Positions 8,244-17,097 of a stretch of DNA of 64,000 nucleotides are shown here, piece after piece. The translations under genes were made by a program, and so were the position numbers. Positions within the stretch are counted from its first letter, which is position 1. Every line of letters begins with the position of its first letter. The notes below the pieces were generated by a model, which ran no database searches, was not told the origin of the DNA, and saw nothing but the letters and a program-made list of their open reading frames with translations. This DNA is from Rhizobium sp. C4 (GTDB lineage: Bacteria; Pseudomonadota; Alphaproteobacteria; Rhizobiales; Rhizobiaceae), in contig NZ_JAJNCX010000003.1 of NCBI RefSeq assembly GCF_021026315.1, forward strand, positions 186,001 to 250,000, given 5' to 3'.

Positions 8244-10258
8244 TGGCGCACCTGATCTCGAATTTCGGCAAGCGCGGAGATCCTGAACGGGTAGACTTGG
8301 ATCAAGAAATCGGCGCTCTGGCCGGGCGAGAGACGGCGGTTCGCAAATATGGCGAGTTGCTAACCGGCTTGGGGCTTTTTCTGCTGATTGTGGCGTTGCT
8401 CGTCTGGGCAGTGGCCGCCGAGGGGCCGTTCTCGGGACAAATGGTCATTCACGTGCCCAACATTCTGTTGCAGTACGTGACGATCGGCGAGAAGCCCTTC
8501 CATATCTCCGCCGACGAGGCGTTGAGACCATCTGCTGGCGGCCTTGTTTCCGTATTTGTCGGACTACTCGCTTTCGGGGCTGTGGTGCGCAAGCGCAATT
8601 GGCTGCTTTGGAGCTTGCTGGCAATCTGCCTCCTGCCGTGGCAGATCCTGTCTGTCGATATTCCGGGAACGGGTCTCGCGGGCACGGGTATCCTCGTATA
8701 CCTGCTGGTCCGCTCACTAAACAGCAAGCAGCGCGGTCTGGTCGTATTCTACGTCGTGTTGCTCGTTGTCCATCTCGGTCTCTTCAACGCGTTTCGTCCG
8801 TTTGATACGCGCGGATATTCAGAAATATCGGTCATCAGGTTGGCCAGCCTCACTCAGGCGAAGGACGGGCCCAAGAGCTTTGTGACATTGGCCGTGCCGC
8901 CAGATCTGGCAGACGAGAAAGCCTACCTTGTTGCGCAGGAGCTTTATCTTCGCCACGACGACAACGGGCTGGAACAGGCCGTGAAGCAGATTTCCCCCAA
9001 CGTGTTTGCGGAGGGATCCACGGAAGCACGGCGGTTAGCTTTCATGCGGCTTCACCTTGCCGACGTTGGAAAGTTAGGCAACCAATCAGATTGGCTTGGA
9101 AGCAAACTCGAATTGAAGCGCGGACTGGCGATCCTTCTCGGGGTCGTTGCCGCGCTAGGCATACTGGCAGGCGAGGGCCTGGAATATCTGTCCGGCATGT
9201 TCTTCGCCCGTGCCAATCGGATCAAAACGCTGAAGGAAACACTGGCTGGAGCTTCGGAGGCCGGCTTCACGAGCAGGACTGCCGAAAGCCATGCCCGAGA
9301 AGCCGTTCAGCAAATCCGGTTCAGGGCGTATGCCGCCGGGATTTTCGCAGGCCTTGTTTCGAGCTTGGCAATTCTGGCATTCGGCCTTTCAATATGGGGC
9401 GCTCCGGAAACCGACGGCAAAGCATTTGCCGCCGTACATCTGCTTCGAAACGTTGCGCTGGACATGCGCGCCGCAGGCTTCCCGGTTGCCATTAACGATG
9501 ATCTTCCCGGCTTTCTTTCGGCAAATTTCCTGAAATGGATCGTCCTAGCAACGCTGGCCCTGTCTGCCGTGCTGGCCTTGACCCGCAAGGCACGGGCGGC
9601 GCGGTGCGCCTTGGCGGGAGGTGCCCTGCTGGCCGTGTCTTCTCTGTTCAGTTTCCTGATCGCGACGATTGCATCGCTCGCAGTCATGCGCTCGCGAGAC
9701 AATGTCTTGCGTCGGAGCGGCTTTCTTGTTTTCGGAATAAGCGCGCTGCTCGCAGCGGTGAGCTATTTCGGTACGCTGCATGCCGGAAAGATCGAGATTA
9801 CCGCGACAGATCTGGTGCAGAAGGCATATGAAAGCCGGAAATCCGTCTTTGCACAATCGCCGACTAAAAGCCCTTCTCTTGAGGTGGGGTACCGATACGC
9901 GCTGGCGCAAATCGCATACCTGAACGACGACACCGCGGCCGCCTCCCGCGAAGTCCGCTGGGTCTACGCTAAAGGAGCGCCCGAAAGCGATCTGGCTCGG
10001 CAACGACTTGCAAAGATCCGGCAGTGGCTTGTGCAACGGGGAGACGATCCTATCGGACCTGGTCAGCGAGATGCCTATGTCATGCTCTCCCAGTTCATGA
10101 TGATCACGTCTCACTGGGCTTTCTTTATCAGCATCGTGCTAGCAGCCTTGGCCGTTGCATCCGGCTTCCTGACAGCGTTCCTGTTCGCGCGGAAGAAGCG
10201 GCTGTCAAATATTGCGGCTGAAATTCTGGAACCCGTGCGGCAGACGCGAACGCGCTAG
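8243..10258 (+). CDS. Large polytopic membrane protein of the TelA cassette
   Basis: 671 residues with about ten or eleven predicted membrane segments: one near 40-60, a cluster near 95-180, one near 290-312, one near 362-385, a cluster near 430-510, and a last one near 618-645. Between them are a soluble domain at about 185-285 and a helical-repeat-like segment at about 525-605 that looks TPR-like (LEVGYRYALAQIAYLNDD). No transporter or enzyme signature is visible. It takes the place held by the membrane protein KlaC/TelB in the IncP operon but is about twice that size as I recall it. It overlaps telA by one base. Function unknown; a membrane partner of TelA is the simplest reading. Confidence 0.62.
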   Translation: MAHLISNFGKRGDPERVDLDQEIGALAGRETAVRKYGELLTGLGLFLLIVALLVWAVAAEGPFSGQMVIHVPNILLQYVTIGEKPFHISADEALRPSAGGLVSVFVGLLAFGAVVRKRNWLLWSLLAICLLPWQILSVDIPGTGLAGTGILVYLLVRSLNSKQRGLVVFYVVLLVVHLGLFNAFRPFDTRGYSEISVIRLASLTQAKDGPKSFVTLAVPPDLADEKAYLVAQELYLRHDDNGLEQAVKQISPNVFAEGSTEARRLAFMRLHLADVGKLGNQSDWLGSKLELKRGLAILLGVVAALGILAGEGLEYLSGMFFARANRIKTLKETLAGASEAGFTSRTAESHAREAVQQIRFRAYAAGIFAGLVSSLAILAFGLSIWGAPETDGKAFAAVHLLRNVALDMRAAGFPVAINDDLPGFLSANFLKWIVLATLALSAVLALTRKARAARCALAGGALLAVSSLFSFLIATIASLAVMRSRDNVLRRSGFLVFGISALLAAVSYFGTLHAGKIEITATDLVQKAYESRKSVFAQSPTKSPSLEVGYRYALAQIAYLNDDTAAASREVRWVYAKGAPESDLARQRLAKIRQWLVQRGDDPIGPGQRDAYVMLSQFMMITSHWAFFISIVLAALAVASGFLTAFLFARKKRLSNIAAEILEPVRQTRTR

Positions 10259-10275
10259 CAGCATATGGTCGCATA

Positions 10276-10294
10276 AGCGGAAGTTGTTTCCGCT
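10276..10294 (+). terminator. Possible terminator after the TelA cassette
   Basis: AGCGGAA (10276-10282) and TTCCGCT (10288-10294) form a 7-bp stem with a 5-base loop, 18 bases after the last cassette gene. There is no good T-run, so this is a weak call. Confidence 0.35.
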
Positions 10295-10740
10295 CGTCCT
10301 CCATATTGACTGATGCCCGAACCCAAGGCGCAACAATGGTATCCACGGCCGCTCGTGGCGGGAAAATATAAAGAGTTCAGGGTGATTTAGCTAAGCCATT
10401 GAAAATGTTAGGGGGTGGCGCCCCAGCCGCTCCTCACAAATCATCATAATTCAATGAGTTAGGTGAATTCCAAAGTTCGCCACCGGAACAGTTTTCCGCC
10501 GCATCCATACGGCTCAATTTGCTGTGCCGGCCTGTTTGTCTTCCGATGTTGTTCGCTGCAGCCTTGCCGGGACTGGTCGCTGGTCGGCCTTCCGAGGTCG
10601 CCTTGATGTCCAATGCGTGATCCATTGCATTTTCCGTCTCGACAACGACCTGTTTCGCGGGTGCCACCGAACGGTGGTGAAACGCGATGCCGGGATAATT
10701 TGCGCTTCACGTGGCAGGGTGGCGCATCTTTGAAACACAT
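10295..10740. other. Non-coding stretch between the island and the polyol operon
   Basis: About 450 bases without a supported gene. The short frames on either strand have no ribosome site and no recognisable pattern. It could hold the far boundary of the tRNA-Gln island, but no repeat of the tRNA 3' end longer than 8 bases is visible. Confidence 0.4.
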
Positions 10741-10744
10741 GAAA

Positions 10745-10780
10745 TTTTATAAAAGTAAATCTTGTTTGACTTTTATAAAA
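10745..10780. promoter_or_regulatory. Paired palindromic operator upstream of the polyol operon
   Basis: TTTTATAAAAGT (10745-10756) is repeated exactly as its reverse complement ACTTTTATAAAA (10769-10780), with 12 bases between. Each arm also contains the self-palindrome TTTTATAAAA. It lies 72 bases before the first start codon. The pattern suits an oligomeric repressor such as the SorC-family protein encoded at the end of the operon; that link is inferred. Confidence 0.6.
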
Positions 10781-10793
10781 ATTCCTCGCTATA

Positions 10794-10807
10794 TGTCTCC
10801 GGAGACA
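10794..10807. promoter_or_regulatory. 14-bp perfect palindrome in the polyol operon leader
   Basis: TGTCTCCGGAGACA is a perfect palindrome, 45 bases before the ATG at 10852. It could be a second operator or a short RNA hairpin in the leader. Confidence 0.45.
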
Positions 10808-10851
10808 CACACGGCGCCCACAGTGCTGGTTGGAGTGTGACGGGAGATAAG

Positions 10852-12561
10852 ATGCAGATTCGGGAGGAAAGCCTGGCGCGGCTTGCGTCCGGCGAGGGGT
10901 TTGATGTGCTCATTCTGGGCGGGGGCGTGAATGGCGTCGCTGTCTTGCGCGAACTCGCGTTGAATGGCGTTTCGGCGCTGCTCGTTGATAGCGCCGACTT
11001 TTGCCGGGGTGCGACGGGTGCATCCTCGCGCATGGCGCATGGTGGCCTGCGCTATCTCGAAAATCGGGAATTCAAGCTCGTTGCCGAATCGGCTCGTGAG
11101 CGTAACCGGCTTCTCCATCATGCCGCGCATTTCACACGTCCTCTCGAGGTTACGGTTCCGCTTTCAACCTATGTTCGGGGGCTGCCGGGATCGATCCTGC
11201 GCTTCCTCGGCTTCGACTGGAAGGGAAACACGTTCAGCACGGCGGGCCTGAAGATCGCGCTCACGCTGTATGAATATCTCGGACGTGCCGAACGCGCCCT
11301 GCCAAGTCATCAGACCGTTCTTGAACGCAAGAAGTTTCCGCGCCGGCTGGCGCAGCACTACAAGGCGGTTGTCAGCTATTTCGACGCCCGCATTCGCAAT
11401 CCGGAAGCGCTGGTGCTGGAAATGATCGAGGAAGCGCTGGCAGCGCAGCCGCGCAGTGCCGCCCTCAATCATGCCGCCTGGCATCATGATGGCAGCGGCG
11501 GATTTACGATCACGGTCGGCGATGCAGGCCCGAGCAAGACACTTCGCCCGAAGCTGGTGGTCAACGCATCCGGTGCATGGGTCGATGACGTCAATGCGGC
11601 TCTCGGCTGCTCGACCAGATATATCCGCCCGGTCAAGGGCGCCCACCTTTTGATCCGCAACGACGCGCTTTTCGAGCGCATGGCGAACCGCGCCTTCTAT
11701 TTCGACGACGGGACCGGGCGCATGGTCATTGCCTATCCGCTGGACCACACGGTCCTGCTCGGAACGACCGAAATCACGGTGGGCGATCCCTCCGACGACA
11801 CGATTGCGTCACAGGAAATTTCCTATCTGACGCGGTCTATCTCCACCCTGTTCGACGATATCGAGATCGGGCCGAAGGACATCGTGTTCATGACGACCGG
11901 CATCCGTCCGCTGCAAGCCGGCGGTGCCACCGATGCCAATCGCGCCAATCGGGATCACCGTCTCGCCGAGGACCAGCTTCAGAGCGGCACGCCGCTTCTC
12001 TCGCTGATCGGCGGCAAATGGACGACGTTTCGCGCCTTTGGCGAGCAGGCAGCCGACCGCATTTTCAGGCATCTGAACGTGGCCCGCCGGGTCAGCACTG
12101 CGGATCGAGACTATCCCGGCGCAATCGGCTTTCCGCGTGACGAGATGAGCATGAACCGCGCGAGGCAGTCGCTGGCGGCCCGGTTCGTCATTTCCGTGGA
12201 GCGGGCCGCGAACCTGTTCTCTCGCTACGGGGCGATCGCCGAGCGTGTGGCGGCCTTCTGCAGTGAAAAGTCCGATCAGCCGCTTGCGAATCTCCCGAGC
12301 TTTACGCGCAACGAGATGATCTGGCTCATCCGTGAACGCGCTGCCATGCATCTGGATGACCTCATATTCCGGCGCTCCCAGATTGCCCTGGATGGACTGT
12401 GCACCCCTTCGCTGGTGCGCGAGCTCGGACACCTGCTCGCCGAGCAGCGCCGTCAGCCCACCGGCTGGGCCGAGAGCGAAATTGACCGCTGCCTGAACAA
12501 CCCGGCGCTATCTTTTGCCGCCAGCGGGCAGGCTCCGAGAGGAGAGCTTCGCCATGGCTGA
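10852..12561 (+). CDS. FAD-dependent glycerol-3-phosphate dehydrogenase family oxidase (GlpD-like)
   Basis: The 569-residue protein has the FAD-binding start VLILGGGVNGVAVLRELA (about 18-35), then GATGASSRMAHGGLRYLE near 56-73, both typical of GlpD, and a C-terminal GlpD helical domain (EMIWLIRERAAMHLDDL). GlpD oxidises sn-glycerol-3-phosphate to dihydroxyacetone phosphate and passes electrons to quinone. EryB of erythritol pathways is a relative that acts on a tetritol phosphate. Here it sits with a LyxK-like kinase, an ABC importer and an aldolase-like protein, so the substrate is probably a phosphorylated polyol rather than glycerol phosphate. The ATG at 10852 has GGGAGAT upstream. It overlaps the kinase gene by 8 bases. 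Confidence 0.82.
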   Translation: MQIREESLARLASGEGFDVLILGGGVNGVAVLRELALNGVSALLVDSADFCRGATGASSRMAHGGLRYLENREFKLVAESARERNRLLHHAAHFTRPLEVTVPLSTYVRGLPGSILRFLGFDWKGNTFSTAGLKIALTLYEYLGRAERALPSHQTVLERKKFPRRLAQHYKAVVSYFDARIRNPEALVLEMIEEALAAQPRSAALNHAAWHHDGSGGFTITVGDAGPSKTLRPKLVVNASGAWVDDVNAALGCSTRYIRPVKGAHLLIRNDALFERMANRAFYFDDGTGRMVIAYPLDHTVLLGTTEITVGDPSDDTIASQEISYLTRSISTLFDDIEIGPKDIVFMTTGIRPLQAGGATDANRANRDHRLAEDQLQSGTPLLSLIGGKWTTFRAFGEQAADRIFRHLNVARRVSTADRDYPGAIGFPRDEMSMNRARQSLAARFVISVERAANLFSRYGAIAERVAAFCSEKSDQPLANLPSFTRNEMIWLIRERAAMHLDDLIFRRSQIALDGLCTPSLVRELGHLLAEQRRQPTGWAESEIDRCLNNPALSFAASGQAPRGELRHG

Positions 12562-14041
12562 TCTGTTCCTCGCCATCGATGCGGGCGGCACGGCCGTCAA
12601 GGCAGCCGTCTTCGACACGGCGGGCCGGCTTGTCGCGCAGCGCTCGATCGATGTCGTGACCATCCATCGCGACAATGGCTGGGTGGAGCGCGAGCCCGAA
12701 GCCTTCTGGCGCGGCACCGCCAAGGCCATCCGTGAATTGACGACCCAGGTGATTGCGGCCGACCGCATTGCCGCCATTGCCTGCACCGGCTTTGGCAACG
12801 GCGTTTTCCTGGTCGATGAAGAGGGCCGGGGCACGCGGGACGGCATCGTCTCCGTCGATCACCGAGCGCAAGGCATTGTCGATGAATTCTCCCGCGACGG
12901 CACGGCCGAGCGGATCGAGGCGATCACCGGTCATCAGATCTGGGGCGGGCAGACGCTCCTGCAACTCGTCTGGCTGTCGCGCAACGAGCCGGACGTCGTT
13001 CGCCGCACGCGCTGGGCGCTTGCCTGCAAGGACTTCCTGCGCATGCGCCTGACCGGCCTTGCCGCTACCGATCCCACGGATGCGAGCGGCGGCGGGTTGC
13101 TGGATCTGGCGCGTGGCGCCTATAGCGACGCGCTCTTCGAGGCGGCTGGCATTCCTGAGTTTGCCAGTCGTGTTCCAGCCATTGTCGAGAACTCGGGCGT
13201 TGCCGGCCTTGTGTCGCGCGAGGCGGCGGCGGAAACCGGGCTCATTGCCGGCACGCCTGTCGTTGCGGCGATGATGGATGTGAGCGCCTGTGTCCTCGGC
13301 GCGGGTTCGGTCGGCCCGGATACGCTGACGATGATTGCCGGCACGTGGTCGATCAACGGTGTGGAGACCCGTGCGCCGGTGATGAAACGACCGCCGATCC
13401 TCAACATGATCCACCGCGATCGTGCCTGCCGCCTGCTCGCCGACGGCAGCCCGACATCGGCCGCGAACCTGAATTGGTATCTGAGCCGCGCATTGGGCGC
13501 TTCCGTCGACGTGCAGCAGGCCAATGCGCTCGTCGCCCAGAGCCCGGTGGAAGCCAGGCGCTGCCATTTTATGCCTTTCGTCAGCGGTCCCGCACCGCGT
13601 CGGGGCGCCTTTGTCGGCATGACCAACAGCGATGATCAGGGCTCGATGTTGCGGGCGATCTATGAAGGCGTCGCCTTCCAGCATCGCCGGCATGGCGAGA
13701 ACGTCGTCAGCTATGTCGCGCCGCAAAGCCCGCAAAAGATCCGGCTTGCCGGCGGGGCGTCGAAAAGCGCCGTCTGGACGCAAGTCTTTGCCGATGTGTG
13801 CGGCCTGCCGGTCGAAGTGCCGGAGGGTGAGGAGATCGGCGCGCTGGGGGCTGCCATGTGTGCGGCCGTGGCGACGGGCCACTATCCGGATCTCGTCTTT
13901 GCCGCGCAAGCCATGTGCCGCGTCGAGCGCACGGCCGAGCCGCGCCCGCATCTGCGCGATTTCTACGATGAACGATATGGCGAGTTTCTTCGCCTCGATC
14001 GCCGGCTGGCGGCGCTTTTCGATCCGTCAGCCGAACACTGA
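12554..14041 (+). CDS. FGGY-family carbohydrate kinase, LyxK-like
   Basis: The 495-residue protein has the N-terminal ASKHA phosphate loop (LFLAIDAGGTAVKAAVFD), the DHRA substrate motif near residue 100, GTWSIN near 260, SPTSAANLNWYL near 300 and GGASKSAVWTQVFADV near 400. The MMDVS/GTWSIN/SPTSAANLNW series is closest, from memory, to L-xylulose/3-keto-L-gulonate kinase LyxK. It is less like glycerol or erythritol kinase. It probably phosphorylates the sugar alcohol or ketose brought in by the adjacent ABC importer. The chosen ATG lies inside the end of the dehydrogenase gene with GGAGAG just upstream. Substrate is not deducible from sequence. Confidence 0.85.
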   Translation: MADLFLAIDAGGTAVKAAVFDTAGRLVAQRSIDVVTIHRDNGWVEREPEAFWRGTAKAIRELTTQVIAADRIAAIACTGFGNGVFLVDEEGRGTRDGIVSVDHRAQGIVDEFSRDGTAERIEAITGHQIWGGQTLLQLVWLSRNEPDVVRRTRWALACKDFLRMRLTGLAATDPTDASGGGLLDLARGAYSDALFEAAGIPEFASRVPAIVENSGVAGLVSREAAAETGLIAGTPVVAAMMDVSACVLGAGSVGPDTLTMIAGTWSINGVETRAPVMKRPPILNMIHRDRACRLLADGSPTSAANLNWYLSRALGASVDVQQANALVAQSPVEARRCHFMPFVSGPAPRRGAFVGMTNSDDQGSMLRAIYEGVAFQHRRHGENVVSYVAPQSPQKIRLAGGASKSAVWTQVFADVCGLPVEVPEGEEIGALGAAMCAAVATGHYPDLVFAAQAMCRVERTAEPRPHLRDFYDERYGEFLRLDRRLAALFDPSAEH

Positions 14042-14068
14042 AGTCTGAAAGTCCTGGAGGAGGAAATC

Positions 14069-15349
14069 ATGAGACTGAAATACACACTGCTGATCTCTGC
14101 AAGCCTATCTGCCATGTCGGGTGCGGCGCTTGCCGCAGACGACGCCTGCGTCGGCAAGGTCCCCGCGATCAACGTGATCGCGCAGGGCATGCCCTCTGTC
14201 ACCGAACTCGACAAATATCTTGGCGAGTTCAATGCGAAATGGAAGACCACCGTCAAGATCAACCTGCTCGGCGAAAACGAGCGCCGTGCCAAGGCGCGTC
14301 TTGATGCCTCGACCGGTGCTGGCGCCTATCAGGTCTATTATGTCGATGAAGCCAATACGCCGGAATATGCGACTGCCGGCTGGCTCTATCCGCTCGCCGA
14401 CGTTCTGCCGAAGGACTATGATATTGCCGACTTCCGTTCGGACCTGAGCAATGTCGCGACCTTCAAGGGTACGCAGTATTTCGCCCCGCTCGTCGGCGGT
14501 GGCGACATCCTCATGTACCGCAAGGACGTGCTCGAAAAGGCCGGCCTCAAGCCGCCGAAGACGCTGGACGAGCTGGTCGCCGACATCAAGAAGGTCAACG
14601 ATCCGGACCACAAGCTCTATGGCTGGTCGGCGCGCGGCCAGCGTGGCTCGGGCATGAATGTCTGGCGCTGGACGCCCTTCTTACGCGGCCTTGGCGGCGA
14701 ATGGCAGGACAAGGACGGCAAGCCGATCTTCAACTCCGACAAGGGTGTTGCGGCGACCAAGCTCTATCTCGACCTGATGCATTATGCGCCTCCGGGCGTG
14801 GGCACGTTCAACTGGTCGGATTCGGTTGAAGCCTTCCGCGGCGGCCAGGTCGCCTTCCTCATCGAGTCCGACGTGTTCGGCCCGTGGATGGAAGATCCGG
14901 ACAAGTCCGCCATCAAGGGCAAGGTCGGCTACATGCCGCCGCCGGAGCCGTTGGGTTCTGCCGGCTGGGGCCATGGTTTCGCCGTCTCCAAGAGCGGCGC
15001 CAAGGATGACTGCACGCGCAAGGTTGCGGGCGATTTCGTCGGCTGGGCCACGTCCAAGGAGATGGAACAGCGCCGGCTTGCCGATGGTGTCGCCTCCGAC
15101 ATCGGCCGCAAGTCGACGCTTCAGAGCGCCGCCTTCAAGAAGGCCGTTCCGGCCGAATATATCGAGGCGCTTCTGGCAACCGGCACACGCACCAAGCTCC
15201 TGATCATGGCGAGCCCGGCCTGGCCGGAAATCGGCGACAATCTGGGCCTGGCGCTGGAAGAAATCTTCACCGGCACCGCCAAGGACATCCAGCAGTCGCT
15301 CGATGACGTGGCCTTGCAGGCCGAGGATTCGCTGCGCCGCGTGAAGTAA
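14069..15349 (+). CDS. CUT1-type ABC transporter sugar/polyol-binding protein
   Basis: A 426-residue periplasmic binding protein. The first 22 residues form a signal peptide (basic start, then LLISASLSAMSGAALA) with cleavage before ADDAC. The mature part has the family-1 extracellular solute-binding pattern (YVDEANTPEYATAGWLYPL, later DILMYRKDVLEKAGLKPPKT and WGHGFAVSKSG). It delivers the substrate to the permease pair encoded next. A GGAGGAGG ribosome site predicts high expression, as usual for binding proteins. A strong hairpin follows the gene and may protect this part of the message. Confidence 0.92.
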   Translation: MRLKYTLLISASLSAMSGAALAADDACVGKVPAINVIAQGMPSVTELDKYLGEFNAKWKTTVKINLLGENERRAKARLDASTGAGAYQVYYVDEANTPEYATAGWLYPLADVLPKDYDIADFRSDLSNVATFKGTQYFAPLVGGGDILMYRKDVLEKAGLKPPKTLDELVADIKKVNDPDHKLYGWSARGQRGSGMNVWRWTPFLRGLGGEWQDKDGKPIFNSDKGVAATKLYLDLMHYAPPGVGTFNWSDSVEAFRGGQVAFLIESDVFGPWMEDPDKSAIKGKVGYMPPPEPLGSAGWGHGFAVSKSGAKDDCTRKVAGDFVGWATSKEMEQRRLADGVASDIGRKSTLQSAAFKKAVPAEYIEALLATGTRTKLLIMASPAWPEIGDNLGLALEEIFTGTAKDIQQSLDDVALQAEDSLRRVK

Positions 15350-15357
15350 ACCACCCT

Positions 15358-15386
15358 TGCGGCCGGCCTCACTCACGCCGGCCGCA
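15358..15386 (+). promoter_or_regulatory. Intercistronic hairpin after the binding-protein gene
   Basis: TGCGGCCGGC (15358-15367) pairs perfectly with GCCGGCCGCA (15377-15386) around a 9-base loop. There is no T-run, so it is unlikely to be a full terminator. Such hairpins behind binding-protein genes usually slow 3' decay or cause partial termination, giving more binding protein than permease. Confidence 0.6.
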
Positions 15387-15409
15387 TCCCTCCATCCGAA
15401 GAGCACGTT

Positions 15410-16282
15410 ATGAACAATCGACGTTTCCTATTCTGGACGCTGACGCCGGGCTTTGCGGTGCTTGCCATTCTGGCGCTGATTTCCATCGCCGGCGCCCTGT
15501 ATTTCTCGGTCATGGACCGATCGCTGCGCTATCCGGACTATCATTTTGCAGGGCTCTACAACTATCAGCGCCTGCTGTCGGATCGGCGTTTTCTCAATGC
15601 GCTCCAGATCTCGGCGACGTGGGAAATCGTCACGGTGGTCGGCTCGCTCGTGGTGGCGACGCTGCTGTCCGTCCTCATTTTCGAGACGGTCAAGTCGTTC
15701 TGGCTGCGCAACCTGATCTGCTTTGCCTTCCTCGCGCCGGTTCTTCTGCCGCGCGTGGCAGCGGCCTTCATCTGGCGCTTTCTCTATTCGCCCTCGCTGG
15801 GGCTCATCAATTATCTCGCCAGCCTGCTCGGTTTCGGACCTGTCGAGTTTCTCGCCAATCCGTCGCTGGCGCTGATGTCGGTGGCGATTGTCGATATCTG
15901 GCAATGGGGCCTGTTCTTCACCGTCATCATGCTGAAGCTCCTGGAAACCCTGCCGAAGGACCCGATCGAGGCGGCGCAGCTTGACAATGCCAAGACCTGG
16001 GAAATCCACGCTTTCGTCACGCTGCCCATGCTGAAGGCACCGATCATCAGTCTGGCGCTGGTCAAGGCGGTGGAATCGCTGCGCTCCTTCGACCTCATCT
16101 ATGTGATGACCGGCGGCGGCCCCGGCACGGCAACCGAAACGCTCGATCTCTACGCCTATCAGGCGGGCATCAATCTCGGCGGGCGCATTTCCTATGCCTC
16201 GGCCATGTCGATCCTGCTGCTTGTGCTGACGACGATTGTCTTCACCCTGATCTGGAGAGGTATCCGCAAATGGTCCGTCTGA
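15410..16282 (+). CDS. CUT1 ABC transporter permease 1 (MalF/UgpA type)
   Basis: A 290-residue inner-membrane protein with about six membrane helices. The cytoplasmic EAA loop reads DPIEAAQLDNAKTWEIHAF followed by LPMLKAPI near residues 183-212, the contact site for the ATPase. It is one half of the membrane channel, paired with the next gene, which it overlaps by 13 bases. Confidence 0.92.
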   Translation: MNNRRFLFWTLTPGFAVLAILALISIAGALYFSVMDRSLRYPDYHFAGLYNYQRLLSDRRFLNALQISATWEIVTVVGSLVVATLLSVLIFETVKSFWLRNLICFAFLAPVLLPRVAAAFIWRFLYSPSLGLINYLASLLGFGPVEFLANPSLALMSVAIVDIWQWGLFFTVIMLKLLETLPKDPIEAAQLDNAKTWEIHAFVTLPMLKAPIISLALVKAVESLRSFDLIYVMTGGGPGTATETLDLYAYQAGINLGGRISYASAMSILLLVLTTIVFTLIWRGIRKWSV

Positions 16283-17085
16283 TCCGCAGTTCCCTCGCCA
16301 GTGTCGTTCTGGCGCTCATGGTCTTCATCGCGCTGACGCCGATCCTCTGGACCATTCTCGGCGCGTTCAAGCGGCTGAAGGACATCGTCATCCCCGTGCC
16401 GAAACTGTTCTTCTCGCCGACGCTCGAAAACTTCGTCACCATCCTGCAAAATCCCTCGATCCGGCAGGGGCTCGGCCATTCCGTCATCGTGGTCGGCGCA
16501 TCGGTGATCATCGGGGCACTGCTGGGCGTTCCTGCTGCCTATTCGCTGGCGCGCCATGTCAGGACATTGAAGGGCGATCTGCAATTCTTCGTTCTGTCGC
16601 TGCGCTTCATGCCGCCGGTGGCAATCGCCATCCCCTTCATCGTGCTCTATCTCGACCTCGGTCTCTACGACACGCTGGCGGGTCTCATCCTCGTCTATCT
16701 GGTGACGACGATCTCGACGGTGATCTGGCTCTCCGTGCCGGCCTTCGAGCGCGTTCCCAAGGAGATCGAGGAGGCTGCCGCCATGGAAGGCTGCGGGCCG
16801 GGCGAGATCTTCCTGAAATTCGCGCTTCCGATTGCCATGCCGTCGCTGTTCGGCGCGCTGGTCTTCACCTTCGTGCTGGTCTGGAACGAGCTGCTTCTGG
16901 CCCTCACGCTTGCCGCCGGCAATGCCACGCTGCCCGTCGTTGCCGCCTCCATCACCTCGCTCGGCAAGGAAGTTCCGTGGGGCGTCATCAACGCTTCCAC
17001 CGTCATTCTCGTTATTCCTCCGCTGGTCTTTATCGGCCTGTTGATGAGCTTCATCAACGGCATGATGAAGCCGGCCCGGAGATAG
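16270..17085 (+). CDS. CUT1 ABC transporter permease 2 (MalG/UgpE type)
   Basis: A 271-residue permease with about six membrane helices and the EAA loop VPKEIEEAAAMEGCGPGEIF near 158-177, followed by ALPIAMPSL. The 13-base overlap with permease 1 implies translational coupling. It forms the second half of the channel. The ATPase gene begins 12 bases after its stop. Confidence 0.92.
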   Translation: MVRLIRSSLASVVLALMVFIALTPILWTILGAFKRLKDIVIPVPKLFFSPTLENFVTILQNPSIRQGLGHSVIVVGASVIIGALLGVPAAYSLARHVRTLKGDLQFFVLSLRFMPPVAIAIPFIVLYLDLGLYDTLAGLILVYLVTTISTVIWLSVPAFERVPKEIEEAAAMEGCGPGEIFLKFALPIAMPSLFGALVFTFVLVWNELLLALTLAAGNATLPVVAASITSLGKEVPWGVINASTVILVIPPLVFIGLLMSFINGMMKPARR

Positions 17086-17097
17086 GAAAAGGTCATC

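Noticed and set aside
10417-10432. Possible attachment-site repeat of the tRNA-Gln 3' end (CCCCAGCC)
   Set aside because: Only 8 contiguous bases match the tRNA end and the flanks differ; att repeats of this type usually exceed 15 bases. The right boundary of the island is left undefined.
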